Assembly (NCBI GenBank): GCA_020047875.1
Contig: JAIFNE010000039.1
Location: 1-5,382 of the forward strand
Direction: 5' to 3'
DNA: 5,382 nt
DNA from: Hydrogenophaga sp.
GTDB lineage: Bacteria; Pseudomonadota; Gammaproteobacteria; Burkholderiales; Burkholderiaceae_C
Shown here: one piece after another, positions 1-5,126 of the stretch
Layout of the letters: every line of letters begins with the position of its first letter
Numbering within the stretch: the stretch's first letter is position 1
Made by a program: the position numbers and the translations under genes
Notes under the pieces: model-generated
Told to the model about the DNA's origin: nothing
The model's database searches: none
What the model saw: only the letters and a program-made list of their open reading frames with translations

Positions 1-211
1 GGTGGCTGGCCTGGGTGGCTGTCCCTACGCCAAGGGCGCCACCGGCAACGTGGCCACCGAAGAGGTGGTGTATCTGCTGCATGGCCTGGGCGTTTCCACT
101 GGAATTGATCTCGAAAAACTGGTGGACGCCGGCCAGTTCATCAGCGAACACCTGGGTCGCCCGAGCGGCTCGCGCGTGGCGCGTGCGCTGCTGGCCAAGC
201 GAGCGGGGTGA
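1..211 (+). CDS. Hydroxymethylglutaryl-CoA lyase, C-terminal part (5' end outside window)
   Basis: The visible 70 codons are the C-terminal end of HMG-CoA lyase, which splits 3-hydroxy-3-methylglutaryl-CoA into acetoacetate and acetyl-CoA at the end of leucine catabolism. The window opens inside the family signature: VAGLGGCPY lacks only the leading Ser of the SVAGLGGCPY pattern. The Cys in GGCPY matches the catalytic Cys266 of the human enzyme, and the Asn nine residues later (GATGNVATE) matches metal-ligand Asn275. The remainder (HGLGVSTGIDLEKLVDAG, then FISEHLGRPSGSRVA) is the usual helical tail, ending LLAKRAG. The GTG at position 2 is an internal Val codon, not a start. Only about a quarter of the enzyme is visible, so leucine-pathway neighbours (liu genes) cannot be confirmed. 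The next gene starts four bases after the stop, suggesting co-transcription. Confidence 0.93.
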   Translation, partial: VAGLGGCPYAKGATGNVATEEVVYLLHGLGVSTGIDLEKLVDAGQFISEHLGRPSGSRVARALLAKRAG

Positions 212-215
212 CGCG

Positions 216-838
216 ATGGACGCGCATGTCTGGTGGGCCTTCTTTGCCGCCTCTTGGTTGATTTCTGTGTCGCCGGGCTCGGCGGCCGTGTTGTCGCTCG
301 GCCATGGGCTGCAGCATGGTGTTCGCCACACCAGCGTGACGATTGCCGGCATGGGCCTGGGGCTGGCGCTGGTGTTGCTCGTGGCGGGTGCGGGGGTCGG
401 GGCGCTGCTGCTGGCCTCCAGCGTGGCGTTCACCGTGGTCAAGGTGCTGGGCGCGGCCTATCTGATCTGGCTCGGCTGGCAGCAATGGCGCGCGCCGGTG
501 GCGCTTGGCGAGCCCCATGCGCCGCTGCAAAAGGCCCGGCTGCCCAGCGCGCGTGAGCGCTTCAGCATCGGTTTTCTGACCAACGCCACGTTTTCATGGT
601 GGCGGTGTTGCCGCAGTTCATCGACCCGCATCGCCCGCTCTGGCTTCAGCTGGCGCTGTTGCTGGTGACCTCGGTTGCGGTGGAGGTGACGGTGATGCAC
701 GGCTACGCGTTCCTGGCCTCCCGCGCTCAAGCCTGGCTGGCCTCGGCGCGCGCACGCCGGGCGCAGAACCGCGTGTTCGGCGGCGTGCTGATGGCCATGG
801 GTGCCAGCCTGCTGCTGGTCAAGCGCGCGGCCGCTTGA
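216..838 (+). pseudogene. LysE/RhtB-family amino-acid exporter, frameshifted by a short internal deletion
   Basis: Two adjoining reading frames together make one LysE/RhtB-type inner-membrane exporter of about 207 codons, close to the family's usual 205-215. The first part starts at ATG 216 and carries the N-terminal helix with the family's SPG motif (SVSPGSAAV, residues 18-25), hydrophobic helices at about 42-70 and 71-88, and the conserved GFLTNAT (119-125). The reading then breaks near 588-595. The sequence resumes in the -1 frame at FMVAVLPQFIDP (from 593) and runs to the TGA at 836-838 with two more hydrophobic helices. Relatives normally read LTNxxNPKxxxFMxxxLPQF. Here the NPK stretch is absent, so roughly 13-16 bases appear to be lost, which also shifts the frame. 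The unshifted frame would add about 24 unrelated residues and stop at 668. This could be a true pseudogene or an assembly or base-calling error. The exported substrate is unknown. Confidence 0.8.
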
Positions 839-850
839 CCCGCCGCGCGC
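823..850 (+). terminator. GC-only hairpin across the exporter stop codon (possible terminator)
   Basis: GCGCGCGGC (823-831) and GCCGCGCGC (842-850) are a perfect 9-bp inverted repeat separated by 10 bases that include the TGA stop (836-838). The stem would be very stable in RNA. No run of T follows, so it is not a classical intrinsic terminator. It may act as a weak terminator or 3'-end protector, or simply reflect high GC content. Confidence 0.3.
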
Positions 851-883
851 CGTGGGCGTGAGAGCGCCGATACCATCGCCAAC

Positions 884-1423
884 ATGACCCATCCCGAACC
901 CACACCGCCCACTGAGCGCCCAGCCGGCCTGCAGCGCGTGGCCGAGGCGCTGGCTACCGCCGGCCATCCCCATGCGCCGGTGATGCTGAGCGACGCCGCA
1001 CGCACCGCCCAGCAAGCGGCCGACGCGCTGGGCGTGGCCCTGGGGCAGATCGCCAAGAGCATCATCTTTCGTCGCAAAAACCACCCGAGTGGCGACGATG
1101 CCGCCGTGTTGGTGGTCACCTCCGGAGACCTGCGGGTGGACGAGAAAAAGGTGCAGGCCATCGTGTGCGCCGAGGGCGGCAAGCTCGGCCGGGCCGACGC
1201 GGATTTCGTGAAGACCCGCACCGGCTTCTCCATCGGTGGCGTCTCGCCCCTGGCCCATGCCACGCCACCGTTGACGCTGATCGACGCGCAGCTGTTCCGC
1301 TTTGCCGACATCTGGGCCGCCGCCGGCCACCCGCACGGCGTCTTTCGCCTCACCCCCGCCGAACTCCAGCGCCTGACCGGTGCGCCGGTCCATGACGTCA
1401 CCGAACTCCCGATCGCCCCATGA
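884..1423 (+). CDS. YbaK/EbsC-family protein, probable aminoacyl-tRNA deacylase
   Basis: This 179-residue protein matches the YbaK/EbsC (INS-like) editing-domain family. Its members hydrolyse mischarged aminoacyl-tRNAs in trans in the cytoplasm, for example Cys-tRNA(Pro) or Ala-tRNA(Pro). Visible family landmarks, in order: an N-terminal helix (GLQRVAEALATAG, 15-27); a helix leading to the conserved lysine in QIAKSIIFR (55-63, Lys58); a strand VLVVTSGDLRVDEKKV (75-90); ADADFVKTRTGFSIGGVSPLAH (104-125) with the glycine-rich loop of the active site; and the closing strand and helix AAAGHPHGVFRLTPAELQRLTGA (145-167). The length is normal for free-standing members. ATG 884 is the first methionine of the frame and the upstream bases show no clear Shine-Dalgarno. 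The stop overlaps the next start (ATGA, 1420-1423), so the two genes are probably translationally coupled. The exact tRNA and amino-acid specificity cannot be read from the sequence. Confidence 0.88.
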   Translation: MTHPEPTPPTERPAGLQRVAEALATAGHPHAPVMLSDAARTAQQAADALGVALGQIAKSIIFRRKNHPSGDDAAVLVVTSGDLRVDEKKVQAIVCAEGGKLGRADADFVKTRTGFSIGGVSPLAHATPPLTLIDAQLFRFADIWAAAGHPHGVFRLTPAELQRLTGAPVHDVTELPIAP

Positions 1424-1647
1424 GCCATGAACCCCTGATCAACCTGCGCGATGCGCTGGCCGACCACCCCGGCCCCGGCGTGCCATCGCCTTGCGTGTCA
1501 ATTTGCGAACTCGATGAAAAGCAGGGCCAGTGCAAAGGCTGCTACCGCTCGTTGCAGGAAATCGCTGCCTGGGGCCATCTGAGCGATGACGACAAGCGCG
1601 ATGTATGGCGCCGCATCGAGGCGCGCCAGGTGACACCTGGCGGCTGA
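1420..1647 (+). CDS. DUF1289 family small cysteine-rich protein (YdhL-like)
   Basis: This 75-residue protein has the DUF1289 layout: SPCVSICELDEKQGQCKGC with four cysteines (25, 29, 38, 41) spaced C-x3-C-x8-C-x2-C. It is followed by YRSLQEIAAWGHLSDDDKRDVW (42-63), which matches the family's (R)TLxEIxxWxxxSDxEKRxVW stretch. The cysteine spacing suggests binding of zinc or another metal; this is inference, and no biochemical role is established for the family that I know of. The start ATG overlaps the stop of the upstream YbaK-type gene by four bases, giving a strong case for coupled translation. The DsbA-fold gene begins five bases after its stop. The residues before Cys25 are low in conserved features. 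Confidence 0.88.
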   Translation: MSHEPLINLRDALADHPGPGVPSPCVSICELDEKQGQCKGCYRSLQEIAAWGHLSDDDKRDVWRRIEARQVTPGG

Positions 1648-1652
1648 GCCCG

Positions 1653-2309
1653 ATGAATTCAGACGCCACCCCGACGCTGCACGAAATCCGGTTCTTCTAC
1701 GATCCGATCTCGCCCTACGCTCACCTTGCGTTCGAGCGCCTGCCCGAAGCGCTCATGGGCCACAGCGTGCACCTGCGCTATCAGCCGGTGCTGTTTGCGG
1801 CCCTGCTCAAGGCGCACGGCCAGCTTGGCCCGGCCGAGATCCCCGGCAAACGCGACTGGACCTACCGCCAGGTGAGCTGGCTGGCGCACCACCACGGCGT
1901 GCCGCTGGCGCTGCCGGCCGAGCATCCGTTCAACCCGCTGGCACTGCTGCGGCTCGGGCGGGTGACCGAGCAGCTGCTGCGCCATGTCTGGCACGGCGGC
2001 CACCGCGCCACCGACCCACAGCGCCTGGCCGAGCTGCAGGCGCGCTTGCAGACGCACATGGCCGATTGCGGCCGCCCCTGGCTGGCGCCCGACAGCGAGG
2101 CGGTGAAGCAGCGCCTGCGCCACAACACCGCGCAGGCCCTGGCCCTGGGGCTGTTTGGTGTGCCCGCACTGGTGCTCGGCGAACGCGTGTTCTGGGGCCA
2201 CGATGCCTTGCCCATGCTGCGCGCCTGCCTGGATGGCGACCCCTGGTTCCAGGGGCCAGCCTGGGCGGCTGCGAGCCAGTTGCCGGTGGGTGTGCGCCGC
2301 GTGGACTGA
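1653..2309 (+). CDS. 2-hydroxychromene-2-carboxylate isomerase-like protein (DsbA/kappa-GST fold)
   Basis: This 218-residue protein belongs to the DsbA-like thioredoxin-fold group that includes HCCA isomerase (NahD) and kappa-class glutathione transferases. The N-terminal strand and active-site loop read FFYDPISPYAHLAFERLP (14-31). Ser20 aligns with the serine used in place of cysteine by HCCA isomerases, so a disulfide oxidoreductase role is unlikely. The C-terminal part has the thioredoxin-fold cis-proline loop (GLFGVPALVLG, Val170-Pro171) and the typical FWGHDALPML (180-189). The middle is an all-helical insertion with conserved-looking PGKRDWTYRQVSWLAHHHGVPL (64-85). ATG 1653 is chosen because it follows the upstream stop by five bases and the family begins just before the FYD strand; the frame is open back to 1605, inside the previous gene. 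No aromatic-degradation genes are nearby, so a naphthalene-type reaction should not be assumed. A glutathione-dependent isomerase or transferase of unknown substrate is the safer call. Confidence 0.87.
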   Translation: MNSDATPTLHEIRFFYDPISPYAHLAFERLPEALMGHSVHLRYQPVLFAALLKAHGQLGPAEIPGKRDWTYRQVSWLAHHHGVPLALPAEHPFNPLALLRLGRVTEQLLRHVWHGGHRATDPQRLAELQARLQTHMADCGRPWLAPDSEAVKQRLRHNTAQALALGLFGVPALVLGERVFWGHDALPMLRACLDGDPWFQGPAWAAASQLPVGVRRVD

Positions 2310-2312
2310 GGC

Positions 2313-2329
2313 GGCTGGCCTTACCAGCC
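2313..2329. terminator. Short hairpin between convergent genes (possible bidirectional terminator)
   Basis: GGCTGG (2313-2318) and CCAGCC (2324-2329) form a 6-bp GC-rich inverted repeat with a 5-base loop. It lies just after the isomerase-like gene's stop and covers the last codons and the stop of the opposing racemase gene. No T-tract is present on either strand, so terminator function is only suggested by its position. Confidence 0.3.
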
Positions 2330-3052
2330 CAGGGTGCTTGCCCAGCCGGCGTAAACCTTGGGCGGTGGGGGTGCATAGTCACCCAGCGGGCTGGTGCGCA
2401 GCCCCAGCGCCACCAGCGATTCGGCCAGCTTCACCGCCACGCTCACGCCGTCTATCACGGGCACCTGCAGGCGAGCGCTCAACGTGGTGCAAAGGCTGGC
2501 CATGCCCGCGCAGCCCAGAACGATGGCGCTACTGCCGTCCCGCGAGAGGGCTTCGCGGGCGGCTTGCTCGATGCGACTTACCGTCTCGTCGCTCACGTGC
2601 TCGAGGTCCAGTACCGGGATGTCGGTACCGTGTACGCCACCGCAGTGACGTTCGAAGCCATAGCGTTGCAGCAGTCGCTCAGCGGTGATGCAGGTCCGTG
2701 TGAGGGTGGTCACCACCGAAAAGCGGGTGGCGATCAGCGTGGCGGCATGAAAGGCCGCCTCGGCCACGCCAATCACCGGTACGCCGCTGGCCTCCCTTGC
2801 CGCGTCAAGGCCGGGGTCGCCGAAGCAGGCCACCACCACCGCATCGGGGCGCCAGCCCTGTGCCAGTCGCACCTGTTCGGCCACGCCCGCCGCCGCAAAT
2901 GCCTCGTCGTACTGGCATTCGATGGACGCAGGACCAAAACTGGGTTGCACCGCCATCACCTCGGTGGCCGGTGAAGCCACGCCTTGGGCTGCCCGCGCGA
3001 TGCTTTGCGTCATGGCGGTCGAGGTGTTGGGATTGATCAACAAGAGCTTCAT
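2321..3052 (-). CDS. Asp/Glu/hydantoin racemase family protein
   Basis: This 243-residue protein is a member of the Asp/Glu/hydantoin racemase superfamily, closest in wording to the hydantoin racemase branch. These are cofactor-independent cytoplasmic enzymes that use two cysteines as acid and base. Landmarks: the start MKLLLINPNTSTAMTQSI (1-18), characteristic of hydantoin racemases; VVVACFGDPGLDAARE (72-87) with the first catalytic cysteine, Cys76; the central GVAEAAFHAA (95-104); and AIVLGCAGMASL (176-187) with the second cysteine, Cys181. Both cysteines are present, so the enzyme should be active. The open frame extends 99 codons upstream, but the ATG at 3052 is chosen because the family begins at MKLLLINPNTS and a strong GGGAGG lies five bases before it. 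It is transcribed away from an ABC importer, suggesting it acts on what that importer brings in. Related allantoin or amino-acid racemases and arylmalonate decarboxylase-like enzymes share this fold, so the substrate is open. Confidence 0.9.
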   Translation of the reverse strand: MKLLLINPNTSTAMTQSIARAAQGVASPATEVMAVQPSFGPASIECQYDEAFAAAGVAEQVRLAQGWRPDAVVVACFGDPGLDAAREASGVPVIGVAEAAFHAATLIATRFSVVTTLTRTCITAERLLQRYGFERHCGGVHGTDIPVLDLEHVSDETVSRIEQAAREALSRDGSSAIVLGCAGMASLCTTLSARLQVPVIDGVSVAVKLAESLVALGLRTSPLGDYAPPPPKVYAGWASTLGW

Positions 3053-3057
3053 GCCTG

Positions 3058-3063
3058 CCTCCC
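3058..3063 (-). promoter_or_regulatory. Ribosome binding site deciding the racemase start
   Basis: On the minus strand GGGAGG lies five bases upstream of the ATG at 3052-3050. It is a near-ideal Shine-Dalgarno and supports this start over the much longer open frame that reaches 3349. Confidence 0.8.
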
Positions 3064-3086
3064 GGCCAAGCCCCAAGTCGGCGCAC

Positions 3087-3098
3087 TTTGTATACAAA
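3087..3098. promoter_or_regulatory. Perfect palindrome TTTGTATACAAA, candidate GntR-type operator
   Basis: This 12-bp perfect palindrome lies 34 bases upstream of the racemase start. The form TTGTATACAA resembles known operators of the FadR/FCD branch of GntR regulators (TNGTNNNACNA-type; MatR-like sites are similar). On the minus strand it contains TATACA, a fair sigma-70 -10 element that would give a leader of about 30 bases, although the hexamer 17 bases upstream (TGGCGC) is a poor -35. A bound protein could therefore block racemase transcription. The stretch TTGTATACAAAAAG (3088-3101) recurs with one mismatch at 3264-3277. No GntR gene is in the window, so the link is inferred. Confidence 0.5.
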
Positions 3099-3125
3099 AA
3101 GACAGGAGGACGCGCCATTTTTGGG

Positions 3126-3151
3126 CGTGCATCGACCAAAAACAGTGCACG
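3126..3151. promoter_or_regulatory. Inverted repeat CGTGCA-N14-TGCACG, candidate activator site
   Basis: CGTGCA (3126-3131) and TGCACG (3146-3151) are perfect inverted half-sites 20 bases apart, about two helical turns. A further GCACG follows at 3154-3158. The centre is about 140 bases upstream of the start site expected from the sigma-54 promoter, the usual distance for an enhancer-binding protein. The spacing does not fit NtrC (TGCACC-N5-GGTGCA), so if functional it would serve another activator. Chance occurrence is possible. Confidence 0.3.
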
Positions 3152-3170
3152 TCGCACGGCATGCTGCTGA

Positions 3171-3182
3171 ACAGATTTCTGT
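3171..3182. promoter_or_regulatory. Inverted repeat ACAGA-TT-TCTGT, candidate regulator site
   Basis: Two perfect 5-bp arms flank two bases, about 100 bases upstream of the expected sigma-54 transcription start. It could be an alternative or additional binding site for the operon's activator. There is no support beyond symmetry and position. Confidence 0.25.
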
Positions 3183-3251
3183 CTTCCGGGGGGTGTTTCA
3201 TGGGGGCAAGTGCTCCAGGTAGGACGCTGTGGAATTGACAAGGGGAAGCGA

Positions 3252-3269
3252 TTGGCACGGTGATTGCAT
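3252..3269 (+). promoter_or_regulatory. Sigma-54 (RpoN) -24/-12 promoter of the ABC importer operon
   Basis: TTGGCACG-GTGA-TTGCAT matches the sigma-54 consensus YTGGCACG-N4-TTGCW at every defined position. The invariant GG (3254-3255) and GC (3266-3267) are separated by exactly 10 bases. It faces the binding-protein gene and predicts transcription from about 3279, leaving a leader of about 98 bases before the ATG at 3377. Sigma-54 promoters need an ATP-dependent enhancer-binding protein, so the operon should be silent without a specific signal, commonly nitrogen limitation or a substrate-sensing activator. The -12 element overlaps the near-copy of the TTGTATACAAAAAG motif. Confidence 0.85.
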
Positions 3270-3277
3270 ACAAAAAG
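3264..3277 (+). promoter_or_regulatory. TTGCATACAAAAAG, near-copy of the racemase-side operator motif
   Basis: This 14-mer matches TTGTATACAAAAAG at 3088-3101 at 13 positions; the mismatch (C for T) makes the TTGCATACAA core an imperfect palindrome. It begins inside the -12 element of the sigma-54 promoter, so bound protein would occlude RNA polymerase. The C is the one required by sigma-54's invariant GC, so the site may be a compromise between the two functions, or the similarity may be chance. Confidence 0.4.
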
Positions 3278-3367
3278 CTTGCCAGCTGTTGGTGCTTTGT
3301 GCGTCGTCACCGCTGAGCGACCGTCGCCTCGCGCCGGGCCAGCCCTCAATCCTGTTCTTCTATTTTC

Positions 3368-3371
3368 GGAG
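3368..3371 (+). promoter_or_regulatory. Ribosome binding site of the substrate-binding protein gene
   Basis: GGAG sits five bases ahead of ATG 3377, and the encoded protein starts directly with a canonical signal peptide. Both support this start. Confidence 0.7.
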
Positions 3372-3376
3372 TCCTG

Positions 3377-5047
3377 ATGAAATCACTGTCCATTCCCTCT
3401 CGTTTCAGCCTCAGGGCTCTGGGAGTCGCCACGTCTGCCGGCCTGCTGATGGCGCTGTCCTCGCCGTCTGTGCTGGCGCAGGAGAAGGTGCTGCGTATCG
3501 CCATGACGGCAGCCGACATTCCCCGCACGCTCGGTCAGCCCGATCAGGGCTTTGAGGGCAACCGTTTCACCGGCATCCCCCTCTACGACGCACTCACGCA
3601 TTGGGATCTGTCTCGGGCCGACGCCGCCAGCGTTCTCATTCCCGGTCTCGCGCTTTCTTGGTCGGTGGGGGCACAAGACAAAACCAAATGGACCTTCAAG
3701 CTGCGTCCCGGCGTGAAGTTTCACGATGGTTCGGCCTTCAACGCGGACGCGGTGGTTTGGAATGTCCAGAAGGTGCTCGACAAAGACGCTGTGCACTTCG
3801 ACGCCAGCCAGGTCGGCGTGACCGCATCGCGCATGCCCACGCTGCGGTCGGCTCGCAAGATCGACGACCTCACCGTCGAGCTCACCACCAGCGAGCCCGA
3901 TGCCTTCCTGCCGCTCAACCTCACCAATCTGTTCATGGCCTCCCCCGCCCATTGGCAGAGCAAGTTCAACGCCGCCGCAGGCGCCACGCCAGCCGACAAG
4001 TCCAAGGCCGCCTGGACCGCTTTTGCTGCCGACGCATCGGGCAGTGGTCCGTTCAAGATGGCGCGCTTTCTGCCGCGTGAGCGACTGGAACTGGTGGCCA
4101 ATAAAACCTATTGGGACCCCAAGCGCACCACCAAACTCGACCGCGTGGTGTTGATCCCCATGCCCGAAGCCAATGCCCGAACGGCCGCTTTGCTGTCGGG
4201 GCAGGTGGACTGGATTGAGGCGCCTTCTCCTGATGCCATGCCGCAGATTGGTCAGCGGGGTTTCAAGATTTACAGCAACGCGCAGCCCCACGTCTGGCCG
4301 TGGCAACTGTCGTTCGTCGAGGGCTCGCCATGGCTGGACAAGCGTGTGCGCCACGCCGCCAACCTGTGCGTGGACCGCGAAGGGCTCAAGACCTTGCTGG
4401 GCGGCATGATGGCCGTGCCCAAGGGCACCGTGCCGCCGGGCCACCCCTGGTGGGGCAACCCGAAGTTCGATATCCGGTACGACGTGAAGGCGGCTCAGGC
4501 GCTCATGACACAGGCCGGCTTCTCGGCTGCCAAGCCGATGAAGGCCAAGGTGCAGATATCGGCTTCGGGTTCCGGACAAATGCAGCCGTTGCCGATGAAC
4601 GAGTTTGTTCAGCAATCTCTTAAGCAGTGCTTTATCGACATCGAGTTCGACGTGATCGAGTGGAACACGCTGTTCACCAACTGGCGCAAAGGGGCAAAAG
4701 ATCCGTCGGCCAACGGCGCGCACGCCACAAACGTGAGTTACGCCGCCATGGATCCGTTCTTCGCCATGGTTCGCTTCACCAGCACCAAGACGTTTCCGCC
4801 GGTTTCCAACAACTGGGGCTACTTTGGCAACGACGAGTTCGACAAGCTGATCGCCGATGCGCGAACCAGCTTTGACGACAAGGTACGCGATGCTGCACTG
4901 GCCAAACTGCACGCTCGCATTGTGGAGGAGGCACCGTTTATCTGGATTGCGCACGACGTGGGTCCACGTGCCATGAGCGCCAAGGTCAAGGGCGTGGTAC
5001 AGCCGCGCAGCTGGTTCATTGACATCGCTCCGATGTCAGTGGATTGA
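3377..5047 (+). CDS. ABC transporter periplasmic substrate-binding protein, family 5 (DppA/OppA type)
   Basis: This 556-residue protein is the solute-binding subunit of a peptide/nickel-type ABC importer. It begins with a signal peptide: basic MKSLSIPSRFSLR, a hydrophobic core about 14-30, and likely cleavage after VLA (34/35). It has no lipobox cysteine, so a soluble periplasmic protein is expected. Family 5 hallmarks: TKWTFKLRPGVKFHDGSAFNADAVVW (103-128); the GSGPFKM turn (222-228) with ERLELVANKTYWD (235-247); and the SPWLDKRVRHAANLCVDREGL stretch (317-337), followed by KGTVPPGHPWWGNP (349-362). The length is normal. GGAG (3368-3371) lies five bases before the ATG, and the upstream sigma-54 promoter should drive it. 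A DppB-type permease follows after 79 bases. Family members carry dipeptides, opines, glutathione, heme, nickel and amides, so the ligand cannot be inferred from sequence alone; the divergent racemase hints at a hydantoin-like or amino-acid-derived compound. Confidence 0.93.
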   Translation: MKSLSIPSRFSLRALGVATSAGLLMALSSPSVLAQEKVLRIAMTAADIPRTLGQPDQGFEGNRFTGIPLYDALTHWDLSRADAASVLIPGLALSWSVGAQDKTKWTFKLRPGVKFHDGSAFNADAVVWNVQKVLDKDAVHFDASQVGVTASRMPTLRSARKIDDLTVELTTSEPDAFLPLNLTNLFMASPAHWQSKFNAAAGATPADKSKAAWTAFAADASGSGPFKMARFLPRERLELVANKTYWDPKRTTKLDRVVLIPMPEANARTAALLSGQVDWIEAPSPDAMPQIGQRGFKIYSNAQPHVWPWQLSFVEGSPWLDKRVRHAANLCVDREGLKTLLGGMMAVPKGTVPPGHPWWGNPKFDIRYDVKAAQALMTQAGFSAAKPMKAKVQISASGSGQMQPLPMNEFVQQSLKQCFIDIEFDVIEWNTLFTNWRKGAKDPSANGAHATNVSYAAMDPFFAMVRFTSTKTFPPVSNNWGYFGNDEFDKLIADARTSFDDKVRDAALAKLHARIVEEAPFIWIAHDVGPRAMSAKVKGVVQPRSWFIDIAPMSVD

Positions 5048-5126
5048 AGCGCGCTGGAGTCTGCTTACCTCAGCAACTGGCGCGACTTGAGAGCGCTGCA
5101 TTCACACGACCTACCGGGCTTGCTCG

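Noticed and set aside
588..598. Programmed -1 frameshift on the TTTT run in the exporter gene
   Set aside because: A -1 slip would restore the frame but still leave out the conserved NPK segment. There is no classical X-XXY-YYZ heptamer or obvious downstream stimulator, so a deletion or sequence error is simpler.
458..1393. 311-codon open frame on the minus strand across the exporter and YbaK-type genes
   Set aside because: It spans two recognisable genes and their gap, has low-complexity composition and no recognisable domain.
2066..2974. 302-codon open frame on the plus strand covering the convergent junction
   Set aside because: It overlaps the ends of the isomerase-like and racemase genes out of frame, and its sequence is Arg/Ala/Gly-rich without motifs.
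3126..3158. NtrC binding site
   Set aside because: TGCA half-sites are present but 14 bases apart instead of the 9 expected between TGCA ends in TGCACC-N5-GGTGCA, and the inner bases do not match.
3235..3240. TTGACA, a perfect sigma-70 -35 hexamer
   Set aside because: At 17-18 bases spacing the -10 positions read CGGTGA or GGTGAT, a poor match. The sigma-54 element just downstream explains the region far better.
3053..3349. N-terminal extension of the racemase by 99 codons
   Set aside because: The family starts at MKLLLINPNTS, a strong GGGAGG precedes that ATG, and the extension would run through the sigma-54 promoter and operator-like sites.
3383..4954. Long open frame (523 codons) on the minus strand opposite the binding-protein gene
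   Set aside because: It mirrors the codons of a clearly recognisable family 5 binding protein. Its translation is rich in His, Arg and Gly with no family resemblance, as expected for an antisense shadow in GC-rich DNA.
5048..5126. Terminator or attenuator between the binding-protein and permease genes
   Set aside because: Only an 8-bp palindrome (AGCGCGCT, 5048-5055) and weak, bulged pairings are visible, with no T-tract. This is not enough to call a feature.
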